64,000 bases of DNA from Dryococelus australis (taxonomy: Eukaryota > Arthropoda > Insecta > Phasmatodea > Phasmatidae): assembly GCA_029891345.1 (NCBI GenBank), contig CM057009.1, forward strand, positions 89,637,416-89,701,415. The letters are read 5' to 3'. The position numbers and the translations under genes were made by a program. Each line of letters opens with the position of its first letter. The stretch's first letter is position 1. Below the pieces are notes generated by a model that was not told where the DNA came from, made no database searches, and worked only from the letters and a program-made list of their open reading frames with translations. Shown here piece by piece: positions 22,310 through 32,910 of the stretch.

Positions 22310-24030
22310 AGAGGGGTTTTTGTTTGTTTCCATCTTGGTGGGGAGGAGTTGTGTTAATGTGCTGATAGACACCGGGGCTTCGACCTCAATTATGAGCGTG
22401 AAATGTTATGAGAATTGAAGGGAGGAAAACCACATGGGGATTGTTAAGTTCAATGAGATAGAGAGTAAAGTATTTTCTGTGGCCGATGGAGGTACTATTA
22501 TTTATAGGGATATTGTTATTATTTAAGATTAAGATTGATCAGTTTTCCTGGAAGACGAAGTTCCATATTATTCCGGGGTTATCCCAATTTATGATACTGG
22601 GAATAGATTTTTAGGGAAAGACTCGGGCTATGGTGGATTGTCAAAGGAAGTGTTTGGTGTTGGCGTATGTGCCTGGAGAAGAGATTAAATTAGAAAGGAA
22701 ATGTGTTTCTCCTCAGAAGTTTGTCGTTCGGAATTTAGAGTGCCAGAAGAGTAGAGGAATGGATAGGCTTAAAGAGGAGTTTAAGGATGTCATAACATCA
22801 GCATTAGGACACTGTACTCTTTAGTCTATTAAGATGAAATTTAAGGATGAAGGGTTATTCAAGTTGGCCTATAGGGTATCTCTTCCTAAGGCCAAAATAT
22901 TGAAAGACTATATTAAGGATCTGATGGAAAAGTGGGTCTTTGAGCCCTCAAATAGTTTGTATGCTAGTCCTTTGTTCTTGTTATCCAAAAAGAGCCCAGG
23001 AAAGTATCGAATGATTTGCGATTATTGCAAGATAAATGCTAAGATATGTTTAGATACTTACCCCCATTCCACGCATCGATACTGTTTTACAACATTTAGG
23101 CGAGGCCAGAAATTTTACTATTCTGGATCTTAACCATGCATTTCTGCAGTGCGAATTCGACAGGGAGTCTAGGGAACCCTCGTTTTTGTGACCCCGTGGG
23201 GTTTGTACCAGTGGACGAGGTTGCCTATAGGGATAAATTGCGGTCCCCAGGCCACGTTACGAGTACTGTTTAACATCTTAGGACAGTACCTCTATGAGTT
23301 GGTTTTCTTATATATCGATGATGTGTGCATCTTTAGTAATACCTTTGAAGAGCATTTGGGCCATATTAGATAGGTATTGGAGGTTCTGTGAAGAGCAGGA
23401 CTTATGGTAAATCCTGAGAAAATATCATGGGCAGAGAGGCATGTGCGCTATTTCGGTTTTGTGATTTCAGAACGGGCATTGTAAACCAATCCCGAAAAAG
23501 TAAAGCCTATTATGTCCCTCCCTGACCCCCCCCCCCCCCCCCCCGGCCCAAAAAAGTTAAGTGTTTAAAGAGGTTTTTGGGGTTTGTTGGCTCTTATGCC
23601 AAATTCATTCCTGATTGCGCTCAGATAGCAGAACCATTAAACTTCCTAAATCAGAAGAATGTTGAATTTTGTTGGGGCCCAGAACAACAAAACACGTTTG
23701 GTATATTGAAGAAGTTCGCCTCCTCTCAGGTGCTAGTATTGCCAGATTTTCCCCAAAAAAATGTTCTTAAATGTGGATGCTAGTGCCACAGTCATGGGGG
23801 CTGTTTTAAGGCAAAAGGTAAATGATAAGATTACCCCAGTTGTGTTTGCAAGTAGATTGTTAACTACGGCTGAGTTGAAATATTCAGCCCGTGAAAAGAA
23901 ATTATTTGCATGCATATTTGTGATGGAGAAGATTTCCGATTGTATTGAGACTTCTACATTTGAGTTCTTTACGGACAACCAAGCCCTGCATTGGCTATTG
24001 AAGTCTGATAAACCGGCTGGGAGGCTGGCC
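22310..24030 (+). pseudogene. Protease, reverse transcriptase and RNase H part of the second gypsy fossil
   Basis: The aspartic protease word VLIDTGASTSIM lies at about 22357-22392. RT starts near 22834 with the LPKAKILKDYIKDL and SPLFLLSKKSPGKYRMICDY words of the gypsy finger domain, then GLYQWTRLPIGI and the YIDDVCIFSNTFEEH catalytic-loop region near 23310-23360, followed by the GFVGSYAKFIPD connection. RNase H runs to about 24000 with NVDASATVMGAVL, FASRLLTTAELKYSAREKKL and FFTDNQALHWLL. The order and motifs are unambiguous for Ty3/gypsy; the region is broken. Confidence 0.88.
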
Positions 24031-24229
24031 AAATGGTTTGGAAGGACTGAGGGAGGGAAGGAGGAAGAGTTAGCTGACTTTCCAGAACGTATTGGTGAAG
24101 ATAGAGATATGAGGAAGAAGGAGAAATGGCGAGTGTATTGTAGCTGCATCCCAAATTGTTTCAGGATTTGTCAGCACATCAGAAGGTTGACTCTGCCAAG
24201 ATCTGCTGAAATAAGTTAAGTCTAGGAGT

Positions 24230-25170
24230 AGTGAACTTGGTGTTTTTAAGGGGTTTTTTAGGGAAGCCTACCCGGAAAGGGAAATTCATGGGTTTTGTGC
24301 CCAAAGATTTTCGGAGGATGTTGTTTCGGTATTACTGTAACCCTGCTATAGGAAGTCATGTGGGGCAGGAAAAGAAGAGTCTCTGGAATCCAGGAATTGT
24401 TTGTTTGGACTGGTATAAGGTGAGAGAGTTAAGAGGGGATTAGGGAGTGTAAAGATTGTCAGATGGCAAAGCCGAGAAATACTAAGTTTGGTGGGACAGT
24501 ATTCTGCAACTGTTGCCACTTTTCCTTGGGAATGGTTTTATATAGACTTGGTGGGGTCTTTACCAAGGAGTATGTAAGGGTTTTCGTATATTTTGGTGGG
24601 CTTATACAGTTACACTAAATTTGTTTTATTTTTCCCTATGCAGTCAGCTAAAGTTGGTGAAATTTGTAATGTCTTGGGACAAAGATTGTTTTCTGTGTTG
24701 GTGTCTCCTGCATGCTTGGTGTGTGATAATGCCACACACTTCAGCTCAGGATAGAGGAAGGATATGCTTTTCTCCTGAGGTGGAAAGCTGGTTTTCACCT
24801 CCCCGTACCACCCCCAGGCTAATGCCGTAGAGAGTTAAAACAGGAATTTGATGATTGCTTTATGGACGTTTCAAGAGGGACTCAAAGAAGGTGGGATGAG
24901 GTGTTATGTTATATAGGTTTATGTTTTAACAACGTTGTTAGTCAAGCCACTAAGCATGTCCCTGCAGAAATTTTCCTTAGTAGATGGTTGCTGCATCCAT
25001 TAGTGAATACCTGGTCACTAAATCGACCAGTGTGGAGGTCTGTAGATCCAAAAGACATGGAATTATTATGGAAGGGGGTTTCTGGTAATTTGATAAGCTA
25101 TCATGAAAGTTTGAAGAAAAAATACACTCAGAGTAGAGGTGAAATTAATTATAAAGTGGGGATCTAGTAT
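24230..25170 (+). pseudogene. Integrase part of the second gypsy fossil
   Basis: An HHCC-like start is suggested by FRRMLFRYYCNPAIGSHVG near 24310-24360 (compare H...H...gH). FYIDLVGSLPRS near 24538-24575 fits the first acidic block of the catalytic core. A later DVSRGTQRRWDEVLCYIGLCFNN stretch (quoted in outline, near 24862) followed by PAEIFLSR resembles the core end of gypsy integrases. The coding region is broken. Confidence 0.7.
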
Positions 25171-25429
25171 TGTTAGAATCCCACTTCTTATCTTCGAAAA
25201 AAGTGTATTTTGCTACGAAGTAGACCCCGAAATGGGTCAGCCATTTAAACTTGTACCCTTTCTCACACCTGTTACGTTACTGTTGTAAGAAACCCAGAAA
25301 AATTATAAGGTGCTAAAAGCACATGTAAATAGTGTTAAGAAATTCATAAGTGTTGTGTAATAAGCAAATATGTTTGGTTGATTTTTAACTTCATTTAAAG
25401 GTACAGATTTTAGTGTATGGGGTATGTTT

Positions 25430-25444
25430 TAATGGGGGCAGAAT
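25430..25444 (+). other. Polypurine tract before the right LTR
   Basis: The purine-rich AATGGGGGCAGAAT lies directly before TGTGAC of the right LTR, the expected place for plus-strand priming in LTR elements. Confidence 0.65.
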
Positions 25445-27649
25445 TGTGACCGGATCACCATCACAAGTGTTTTATATGTGGAAAAAGTGCTCAGAAATGT
25501 CTCTTTTTAGATAAGTGTGAATGCCTACGGATGAGTGAGCGACGACCTATACGACTGTCATGCGTAGCGGATGGGGAGGCCTACAAGCGCTCCTTGTGGC
25601 AACGCGCCCTGAGAAATCATTGGCTGTACGAAATTCGCGCCACTCATGATATATTTGCAGTAAAGAGGGCGCTGCCTGTATAGGGTGCACTGAGGTACGA
25701 GTCTCTTGGGAAGTGGAGCGCGAGAGTGGGGGTTCTCTCGGCATACACTACATAGGGGTGCACGAGCTGCCTCTAGGAGAATTCCCCAGCCTGTATGCTA
25801 GTGCTCTTGGGTGAGTGGTGTCCGCCCAGAGTGACGACGAGACCCAGCCGGTGTGCTGGTACTCTGTGGTGAGTGGTGTCCACCCATATTATCTACGAGT
25901 TGATGAGCCTGCGAACGACGAGCTAAGCACTATTGGAATCTTCGGATTTAGAAAATATTCACGATGTGGGGACTTAGAATACTTCTGTGAGGAGACTACG
26001 AGGGGTGATAGTTTTTGGCCAGCCGAGATCAGGACTTAGATTTGCTGTCGAAGAGAGATGGCTCGGACTTAGTGTTTGCTCGCCATTCGGAGTTGGTGAT
26101 TGAATTTTCCTGGGAGGCGTGCTTAATGACTTTGACTATGGAGGAAGTCGCCCATGGACTTAGTGTTTTTCCTGTGTACTTGCAAGAGTAATACTTTGTT
26201 TGTCACTATGGCCTGCGTGGAATTTGTTGGTTTTCTACGACGAGAAAGAGTGAAAACTTAGTAAATTTTGAGCTCGCACATGAACATTGTTTATTTGTGG
26301 ATTTCCTGCAGTGGGCATAAGAGGAGCGGCCATGTTGAAATTTAGCCCTTGAAACAGGCTATTAAATCGAGTAAACATTATTGAGAAGATCCTAATGTGT
26401 GTTTCCCTGTTGGCCTGCAGACGTTATGTGTTTGCTTAGGGTTAGCTGCATTGACCAGCATTGCATTTTGTGATAGTTCCTTGTGACTTTTAAGAAGGAG
26501 GGGGCCGTGGTCGCTGTGCGATTAGCACGCTCGCCTCCCACCGGGTTTAGTCCCCTGTCAGGTCACCGGATTTTTGCAAGTGGGAATCGTGCCTGACAGT
26601 GCCGTTTGTCGGCGGGTTTTCTGGGGAATCTACCGTTCCCCCTCCTTTTATTCCGGTGCCGCTCCATATTCACTTCAATAACCCTCTTCGGCTCCAAGAC
26701 CACGATGTTAAGAGTTGCACAAATCTCTTCCCTCACCTTTAAGAAGGAACTTGGTCTGAATAATTCGAAAAGTTGGAATTATTATTCATCGTGGTGAGCC
26801 CTTTTAAATGAAATAGTTGTATTTGGGGGGGGGGGGGTGTTTAGTGAATGGCTGGTGTATGATGTGTGTGGACTGTAGTTAGTGCTGAAGTTGGCAGCCG
26901 TCACGAAAGTGTTAGTGGGGAAAATATCCCAAGCCTTCTTTGGTGGTGTCAGTGGGGAGTGGTTAGTACTGAATTTGGCAGCATTAACGAAAGTGTTGGT
27001 GGGAACAATATCCCAACTTTCTTTAGTGTTGTGAGTGGAGTAGTTTGGGTCAAAGTGGGCTGCGTTCAAGAAATTGTCGGTGGGGACAATATCCTCGTCC
27101 CAGCTTTCGTTGTGTGGTGAGTGTGTTAGTGTGGATTCACAGGCAAGCCTCCATGAAAGTGTACGGTGGGAAGAGCATACCCAGCCTGAGGAATCATGTG
27201 GAGGTAATTGTGGAGAGTGTTGGGGAGTGTTTGGTGGGAAATTTCGTGGGTTGATCCTGGATTTTTTAAGGGCGAAACGATTGTAAAAAGCCGACAAATA
27301 GGAGACCAGTACCTCAGCGGGGACTTTTCCATTCCGTTTAAAAGGAGTTGGTTTATTTGAAATTTGTTGTGATATCACCCTGCGTAGGGACGTATGCAAG
27401 TGTAAGAGTGAATTTATTAAAGGAAAAAATTTTAAGTATATCACTCGGGGTAACAATCATGTGGACTTCTATGAGTACCCGAGAGGAAGGGTTTTAAAAG
27501 AGTTGTTTTTAAATGTTAGTTAAGGTTGAGAGAGATTTGTAAAGGGGCCATTAAATGTTGTTTTTGGTTTCGCTTAATGAAGTTATATTGGATGAACTCC
27601 TGACAGAAGTAGTTTATGGTAAAAGTAAAAGTTTTTTGGAGTATTTACA
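25445..27649 (+). repeat. Right LTR of the second gypsy fossil, split by a SINE
   Basis: It starts TGTGACCGGATCACC, which differs at several positions from the left LTR start, then is identical by eye to the left copy for about 870 bases, then diverges. Without the SINE and its duplication (about 249 bp) its length agrees closely with the left copy. It carries the same four 83-bp units at about 26870-27190 and a G homopolymer near 26826-26838. Confidence 0.88.
26500..26737 (+). mobile_element. tRNA-derived SINE family S1, copy 1, inside an LTR
   Basis: Same family as 41643-41895 and 60813-61070. The head GGGGCCGTGGTCGCTGTGCGATTAGC is the decayed A-box region of the S1 consensus GGGGCCACGGTGGCTGAGC. 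Shared body words are GCAAGTGGGAATCGTGCC, TTCCGGTGCCGCTCCATATTCAC, CTCTTCGGCTC and CCACGATGTTAAGAG. The copy is framed by a perfect 11-base target duplication, TTTAAGAAGGA (26489-26499 and 26738-26748), which proves retroposition into the LTR after the LTR element was in place. Confidence 0.9.
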
Positions 27650-28700
27650 AGGGCCTATTCACTTTATTCGTGCGCCGACACCTAGTCGAACTGTTAGCCA
27701 AGATGGAAATTCTTATTCGAATAGCAGGCGAGGATTTCTCGGTGAAGCGGAGCCTTAACCTAGTCTAGAAAATTACACCACAGGGACAACGCACCGTATT
27801 CGTGGGCACTCGGCTTAATAATATCCTGCATAAGAACTTTTTCTTACCAGGTGCTACCAACACACCAATATTCTCACTGTTTTCATCTATCTTAACAATA
27901 AAGGAACGAATATTAATTTATAGATAAAATTTGAACAAATGTTCAATGAAAAAAATATAAGATACTTGTAAGTGAACACAAGAATAAAACACCAGCGGTA
28001 CACGGCATATTTAGGAAACAACCAAACACATCATGGATGGGGTTATTTTTCAAAGGTTTGATTCAAAATGTGTGGAAGAACCGCAATTAGACTATATTTC
28101 TACGAATCTGACGCATATAGCTTTCCAACAGATTTTATGCAATAAGTCAAATGCGTATTTATGTTCCCAATGTTATACTATAGTCTCACATGAGCAAATA
28201 GACACAGCAATTAGTTTCTTTTGGTTCAGAAATTATGAAAAGTAACTCATGTGAGACTAAACAAAAATCATGCATTAATATGTATTACGGTTAAAGGTGC
28301 AACAAAATTAATACGGTTCAAATATTATGGACTTAAAAATATAAATATATATTAATATAATGTCCTATGTCCTGACTGACCTCGTTTCCAAATATTTTAT
28401 CTGAAAAGTAAGCTACGCCGAAACAAATATAATTCCTAGGTGGAATGGATACTACAGCCTTAAAATCCTTAGTTCGATTTTCGGGCAAGGTATGTGTGTG
28501 CGAGTAAATAAATTTATTAGACATATGCCAGTATGTAAGTTATAACCCCGTTTTCTACCACGGGAAATATAAATACTTTGTTCTCTTGTAACGCAAAAAA
28601 ACATAATGTGTACAGTTTTGTGGTAGGCATATGTTTTAAGAACACTTCTTCCGTCTAAATATCTTAAACGAAATAATTTTTTAAATGAGGCCAGTTCCTA
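27650..28700. other. No recognised gene; flank of the gypsy fossil
   Basis: The frame at 28033-28245 (70 codons, with C-x2-C in LCSQCYTIV) is not recognised and is treated as chance. The only structured item is the 14-base inverted repeat at 28181-28259. Confidence 0.5.
28181..28259. repeat. Perfect 14-base inverted repeat with 51-base loop
   Basis: TAGTCTCACATGAG (28181-28194) and CTCATGTGAGACTA (28246-28259) are exact reverse complements. Their role is unknown; they may be ends of a very short MITE or chance. Confidence 0.6.
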
Positions 28701-28825
28701 TCTCTGTGGCATGATTTAATCGCTGACTTGACGCTGTACGTCTGACATCACGGACTTAATTCCGCGACGCATCGTGAGAGTTGGGAAATCTTACACCTTT
28801 CCATCGTCGCTAGGCACATTGCAGC

Positions 28826-28949
28826 ATGTCGCCTGTCCACAGCCAGCCCATGACGAAACTGCTGAAGCTCTGTGCTCATGCTGACACTGTGTTTAGAGAG
28901 AATCTGAACTCCGTTGTAAGGCGTGTCGTTATAAGATTTTCTCTAACAG
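28826..28949 (+). CDS. Candidate short first coding exon ending at a splice donor
   Basis: An ATG at 28826 opens 41 codons (MSPVHSQPMTKLLKLCAHA at the start, NLNSVVRRVVIRFSL at the end) running into AACAG|GTAAAA, a good splice-donor sequence; unspliced, the frame would stop six codons later. The stretch from about 28700 to 28950 is much richer in GC and CpG than its flanks, as expected of a promoter-proximal exon. I do not recognise the peptide. It could be a first exon of a gene further right, including a 5' leader exon of the LRR gene (acceptor at 36991), but nothing ties them together except strand. No matching second exon was identified. Confidence 0.3.
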
Positions 28950-29435
28950 GTAAAACATTCTCCGTATGAAATATGCAAGTTTTGTTAAAAACATTCCTAT
29001 TTAAGTTTTTTTGGCAAGTTTATTGTATAGAAAAATCTCTTAACGTCTTTAACGTCTCTTCAGTCCACCACTGTGAAAAAAGTACTTATTATAATTAATG
29101 CTTATATATCTTTATTACGGAAACTTTTTTTAATTTCTCTATTAATATTTTCATCATTTTCAAATTACAATTTGGCAGTAAACTGATTTTTAAATTCCAA
29201 TTTGAGAATGGATAAAAAAAAACAGCACGATAAAGTAGAATTATTTTATTGCTATAAACATTTATTTTACTTTAAATTAATACAAATTGGTTCGTCATTA
29301 TTTGAGAAAACAATCTGTTATTATTTAGAGTGTAGACTCTTCTGTTTTTCACGATATATATTTCTTACTGGAATTGTAAAAACACTAACCAATATTACAA
29401 TACAAATATCTACACTGTTTATTTATTCTAGTAAA

Positions 29436-29545
29436 TCACCGAGCGGGGTGACACAGTACTCGCATTCGGGAGGAATAAAGGTTCGAATCCCTTGTAATCG
29501 TAAGGTCAGTGACAGTCTGCGGGTAGGTACAGCTTCCCAAAAATT
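29436..29545 (+). mobile_element. tRNA-derived SINE head, family S2
   Basis: CACCGAGCGGGGTGACACAG supplies an A-box context and AGGTTCGAATCCC a near-perfect B box, with ACTCGCATTCGGGAGG between, as in a widespread type of insect tRNA-SINE head. About 12-14 bases expected between CACAG and ACTCGC are missing compared with an intact tRNA arm, so this copy is damaged. The tail is not clearly defined. Confidence 0.7.
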
Positions 29546-29778
29546 TAGTCAACACAAGGTTGAAAAATACAATTCTTTCCAAATATTCTCTATACAGGCA
29601 TTCGCTTTTACGATGCATTTGCTTTATGCCTGCAAAAGTCATCAGTGGGTGGTTAAATTTCTTATTATTATATGTACCATGTTACAAGATTTATGCATAA
29701 AAAACGTAACTAATTTTGATTAAATATAATAAGTATTTATATATATGATTTATATATGGTTTATGCGTAGTGCATGGA

Positions 29779-30104
29779 TTCGATGGTGTGAGGAGAATGG
29801 TTTAATTGTGTGATTGGTTTGTAAGAGCAGAATGGTTTGATGGGATGTTTAATTAGTATGAGTGGGGCAGAATACTTCGATGGTATTGTTAGTATGAATG
29901 GATGGTGTGATATGGTATCTAGGACGTAAGATGATACTGGTGTCATAGATGGTTAAATTAATAGTATTGATCTTATCATAGCATGGTTGGAGCTTATGAT
30001 TAGATTTTATTTAGGAATTAGGACTGTTTTGTTAATAGCATGAATGATGCAAGCTAATTTCATGGTGAAAGGTAATATATCTGTTTTGGTACTCAGTACC
30101 ATTC
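29779..30104 (-). repeat. Dispersed repeat family C, copy 2 (inverted)
   Basis: Reverse complement of family C copy 1 at 15776-16107. Similarity is lost abruptly just after CACCATCGAA at one end and just before GAATGGTACTGA at the other. Confidence 0.85.
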
Positions 30105-30361
30105 CATTGTCCTGCACAGTGTGTCGGTGTAATAAATGTAACAATATTTTCGGACGATGACAACACGAGTGTGAATAGCGAGATGCATAAAATAATGTAA
30201 CATACAACAAAGTTGCATACATTGAGATGTGTATGTATTTAAGATAATTGTATTTTTTCGAAGGCATGAGCAACTGTAATTAATTTATTGAATAATACAA
30301 TGAGTGTGAAAAATAAAGTTTTTTTTTATTACATGTTTACCAAATTTTCAAAATATAATTA

Positions 30362-31000
30362 GTTGTAGTAGTCAGTGATGCAATAAGCTCTCTGACTTTT
30401 ATGAATTTATTCAATTTTTACCATTTTTCTCTGAGTTTTGTTTTCAAGGTCATGCAAGGTCACGGGGTCATTGTGAAGGTCACCTGCATCTAATATGGCG
30501 GCGGTAGTCAGTAATATATTATAATTGCTGACATTTGTGTATTATTTTCGAGTTTTGTTTTCAAAGGCATTCAAGGTCACTGGGTCAAGGTTACCCGCAC
30601 CCAATATGGCAGTAGTGGTCAGTCATGTAATATGCTTGCTAACATTTATGTATTTTCCCCAAACTTTTGTTTTCAAGGTCAATCAAGTTCATGTGGTCAA
30701 GGTCTAGGTTACCCACGCCCAATATGGAGGTGGTAGTCAGTAAAATAATATGCTTGCTGACGTTTATGCATTTTAACTTGAGTTTTTATTTGAAAAATAA
30801 TTCAAGGTCACAGAGTCAAGGACAAAGTCATTTTAATCCAATATGGTGGTAGTTATCAGTAACATAATTTGCTTGCTGACTTTGATGAATATTTTGTTTT
30901 CGAGGTCAATCAAGGGCATGGGGTCAAGGTCAAGGTTACCTGTATCCAATATGGGGGTAGTAGTCAGTAACATAATATGATTGCTGATTTATATGAATTC
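30362..31000. repeat. Tandem array of about 115-bp units with AAGGTCA and AATATGG words
   Basis: Five units and one partial unit recur, starting near 30439, 30555, 30666, 30784 and 30892. Each has, in order: TTTTGTTTTCAAGGTCA or a variant, one or more further TCAAGGTCA-like words, a GGTTACC/GTCACC word, CCAATATGG followed by GGTAGTAGTCAGTAA, then AATATGCTTGCTGACNTTTATG. Units differ by small substitutions and indels. No open reading frame is maintained. Confidence 0.88.
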
Positions 31001-31559
31001 TTTGCGATTCTTTGGAATTTTTAAGGAGAAAAGTGAAATTTTAAGGGAAAAAGGAAGTTTTTAGGAATAAAACCTTAATTATTAGGGGGAAATAGTTGCG
31101 GGGAAGAGGATTTTCAAAAAAATTTTTTAATAATCTTTAATATTTTTAATTAGTTTTAATAATTATTAAAATAATTGTAATAATTTTTTTAAACTTAGTT
31201 TTTTTGTTCTTTTTAAAATAAATTTGGGTTCAATTTTACTCAAGTTCAAATGTCAATGTCAATGATCCTGAGTCCTGCTCACCTGGCTCGGAGCCAAAAA
31301 ATCCTGGTCACCTGCTCTGATGATTAGAGGCAATTTTCAGGGTGTTTGTTTTTGCAGCTGGAAAAATAGGAACATTTAAGGTAATTTTTAGGAGAAAAAG
31401 GGAAATTTTTAGCGATAAAGATAATTTCTAGGGAAACTTAGCAGAATTTGAGTAAAAAAAGGAGATATTTTAGGTAAGAAAGGAAAATTCCAAGATGGCG
31501 GGTCTCCGGCGCCTAGTTCCTACGCCAGACGCCTATGCGCCCGGTTCGGTATAATAATT
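31001..31559. other. Purine-rich, low-complexity DNA, no gene
   Basis: A/G-rich words such as AGGGAAAAAGG, TTTTTAGGAGAAAA and GGGGAAATAG recur around an AT tract (31110-31200). A CCAAGATGGCGG word near 31489 and a GC-rich GGCGCCTAGTTCC...GACGCC stretch end the region next to family A copy 2. Confidence 0.55.
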
Positions 31560-31735
31560 CTACTGATAATAAATATAGGTTTTCGATCTGACATAGCATA
31601 TGCCTATAAAATTAATATGGCTACCAGAAACAGAAGTATATGCTTGAAGGGTTAGTGAGGGTAACAGCTGCTCACTTTCGGGCAGGCGCACAAGCCGCAC
31701 ACTCCTATTAAAACTGCATTGCCCTGTAGCCCCAT
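31560..31735 (-). repeat. Dispersed repeat family A, copy 2 (inverted)
   Basis: Reverse complement of family A copy 1 at 11011-11247, without the 65 extra bases there. The 31560-31880 minus-strand open frame overlaps it and shares a short peptide (LTLQAY.SVSGSHI) with the copy-1 frame. That follows from DNA similarity and is not evidence of a gene. Confidence 0.8.
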
Positions 31736-32844
31736 TATAAACAATACTTTTACTGTTTCGTTTGCGTTGTGAATAAGGCCTTTCATGCCTGTGAAAATGA
31801 TCAAAGATGTGATCGCTTAGGTGTATAAATGCCTTTTGAGGCGCAGGTATTGTGTAGGGAGGGCAGAAGCTCAACTCCATGTGCGTTCATATGTCAATCG
31901 TGGATACTACAGAAGTTCACACGCACTGTCGTAACGTCCATAATAAAACATCATAGCGAAACAAAACGGCTTAAACGGTCGATCTATTTTTGTAAACGTT
32001 TTGTTTAGAAGCCATATTAATCATATGACAAAATAAGCGAAACTTTTGAAACAGAATTGAATAAAATTAGTTTTGTAGTCAATCCAACATATGTTTTTCA
32101 ATATTAGGTTTTGTATATTTCAAGCCATCATTAGCACTTAGCGTTTTAGCTATTATGGGCAAAGAACTTCTTAATATTAACATTCTGAGATATTTTGCGA
32201 GCTAAAAACCACTGATTCTCGTTAGGATAATTCAAAATCATATATTCTAGAATCGATAAAATACTCGTCATTAAATTTTAAATATATTAATTAATAAAAA
32301 CAAAGGAAATAAATATAGAATATGTATTGATTTCAAAAATTAAAATGCAGGATCCACCAACAGCCTTAAATAAAAACATTTGTTACCAATCGTGTATTAT
32401 TTACGGTTAATTAAAACAGTGCTTGATTATATGTGCAGGCCATTTGGGGATCTTATTAATTTTACTATTGTTCTGCTTAGCATTTACATTCAAAATGACT
32501 TGCCAAAATATTTTAATACATACAAGTAATACAAAGCATTATAATAATAATAATATATTACAATGCATACACCTTAGCATGTATGAGAACACACAGCTTG
32601 AAATGACAAGGTTTACTATGGCTTTGGGAATGAAATTTCACATTGAGAAATATACTTTACTAAAATTACAAAAAGAAAAAGCATTACAAAGAGAGTTTTT
32701 TTCGATTTTGCTTTTGAAACTTTCAGCGCATTTCGTGCTTTATTTTACTCCTTATTATCTCTCAAGTATTTTTTAGTTGTGACATTAATTTACTTCGAGA
32801 AACGACTGAAAATAACATTTGGTAATACGATAGTGAAGTTCCTA

Positions 32845-32910
32845 TGAGTTACCTCGGTCACCCCGCAGGACGAAAGCGCTGCACTCCCAGTTGTCTCACC
32901 GATATCAACA
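32845..32910 (-). mobile_element. Possible decayed tRNA-like SINE head
   Basis: The minus strand reads TCGGTGAGACAACTGGGAG (A-box like), then CAGCGCTTTCGTCCTGCGGGGTGACCGAGG with a decayed B-box position. It resembles a tRNA-derived head but is too altered for a firm call. Confidence 0.35.

Larger units (their letters stand above)
18418..27649 (+). mobile_element. Ty3/gypsy LTR retrotransposon fossil with very long LTRs, broken
   Basis: Two direct repeats of about 1.96 kb (18418-20373 and 25445-27649, the latter enlarged by a SINE) flank gag, protease, RT, RNase H and integrase parts in Ty3/gypsy order. Both repeats start TGTGAC, and a purine-rich tract (AATGGGGGCAGAAT) directly precedes the right one. 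The repeats lose similarity near TTTATA on the left and TTTACA on the right, which would suit a TGT...ACA LTR. However, no convincing primer-binding site follows and no matching target duplication was found, so the 3' limit of the left LTR may be further right. Gag looks largely open. The pol region is broken, with roughly a dozen breaks. LTR divergence in the second half is about 15-20% by eye, implying an old insertion. Confidence 0.9.
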
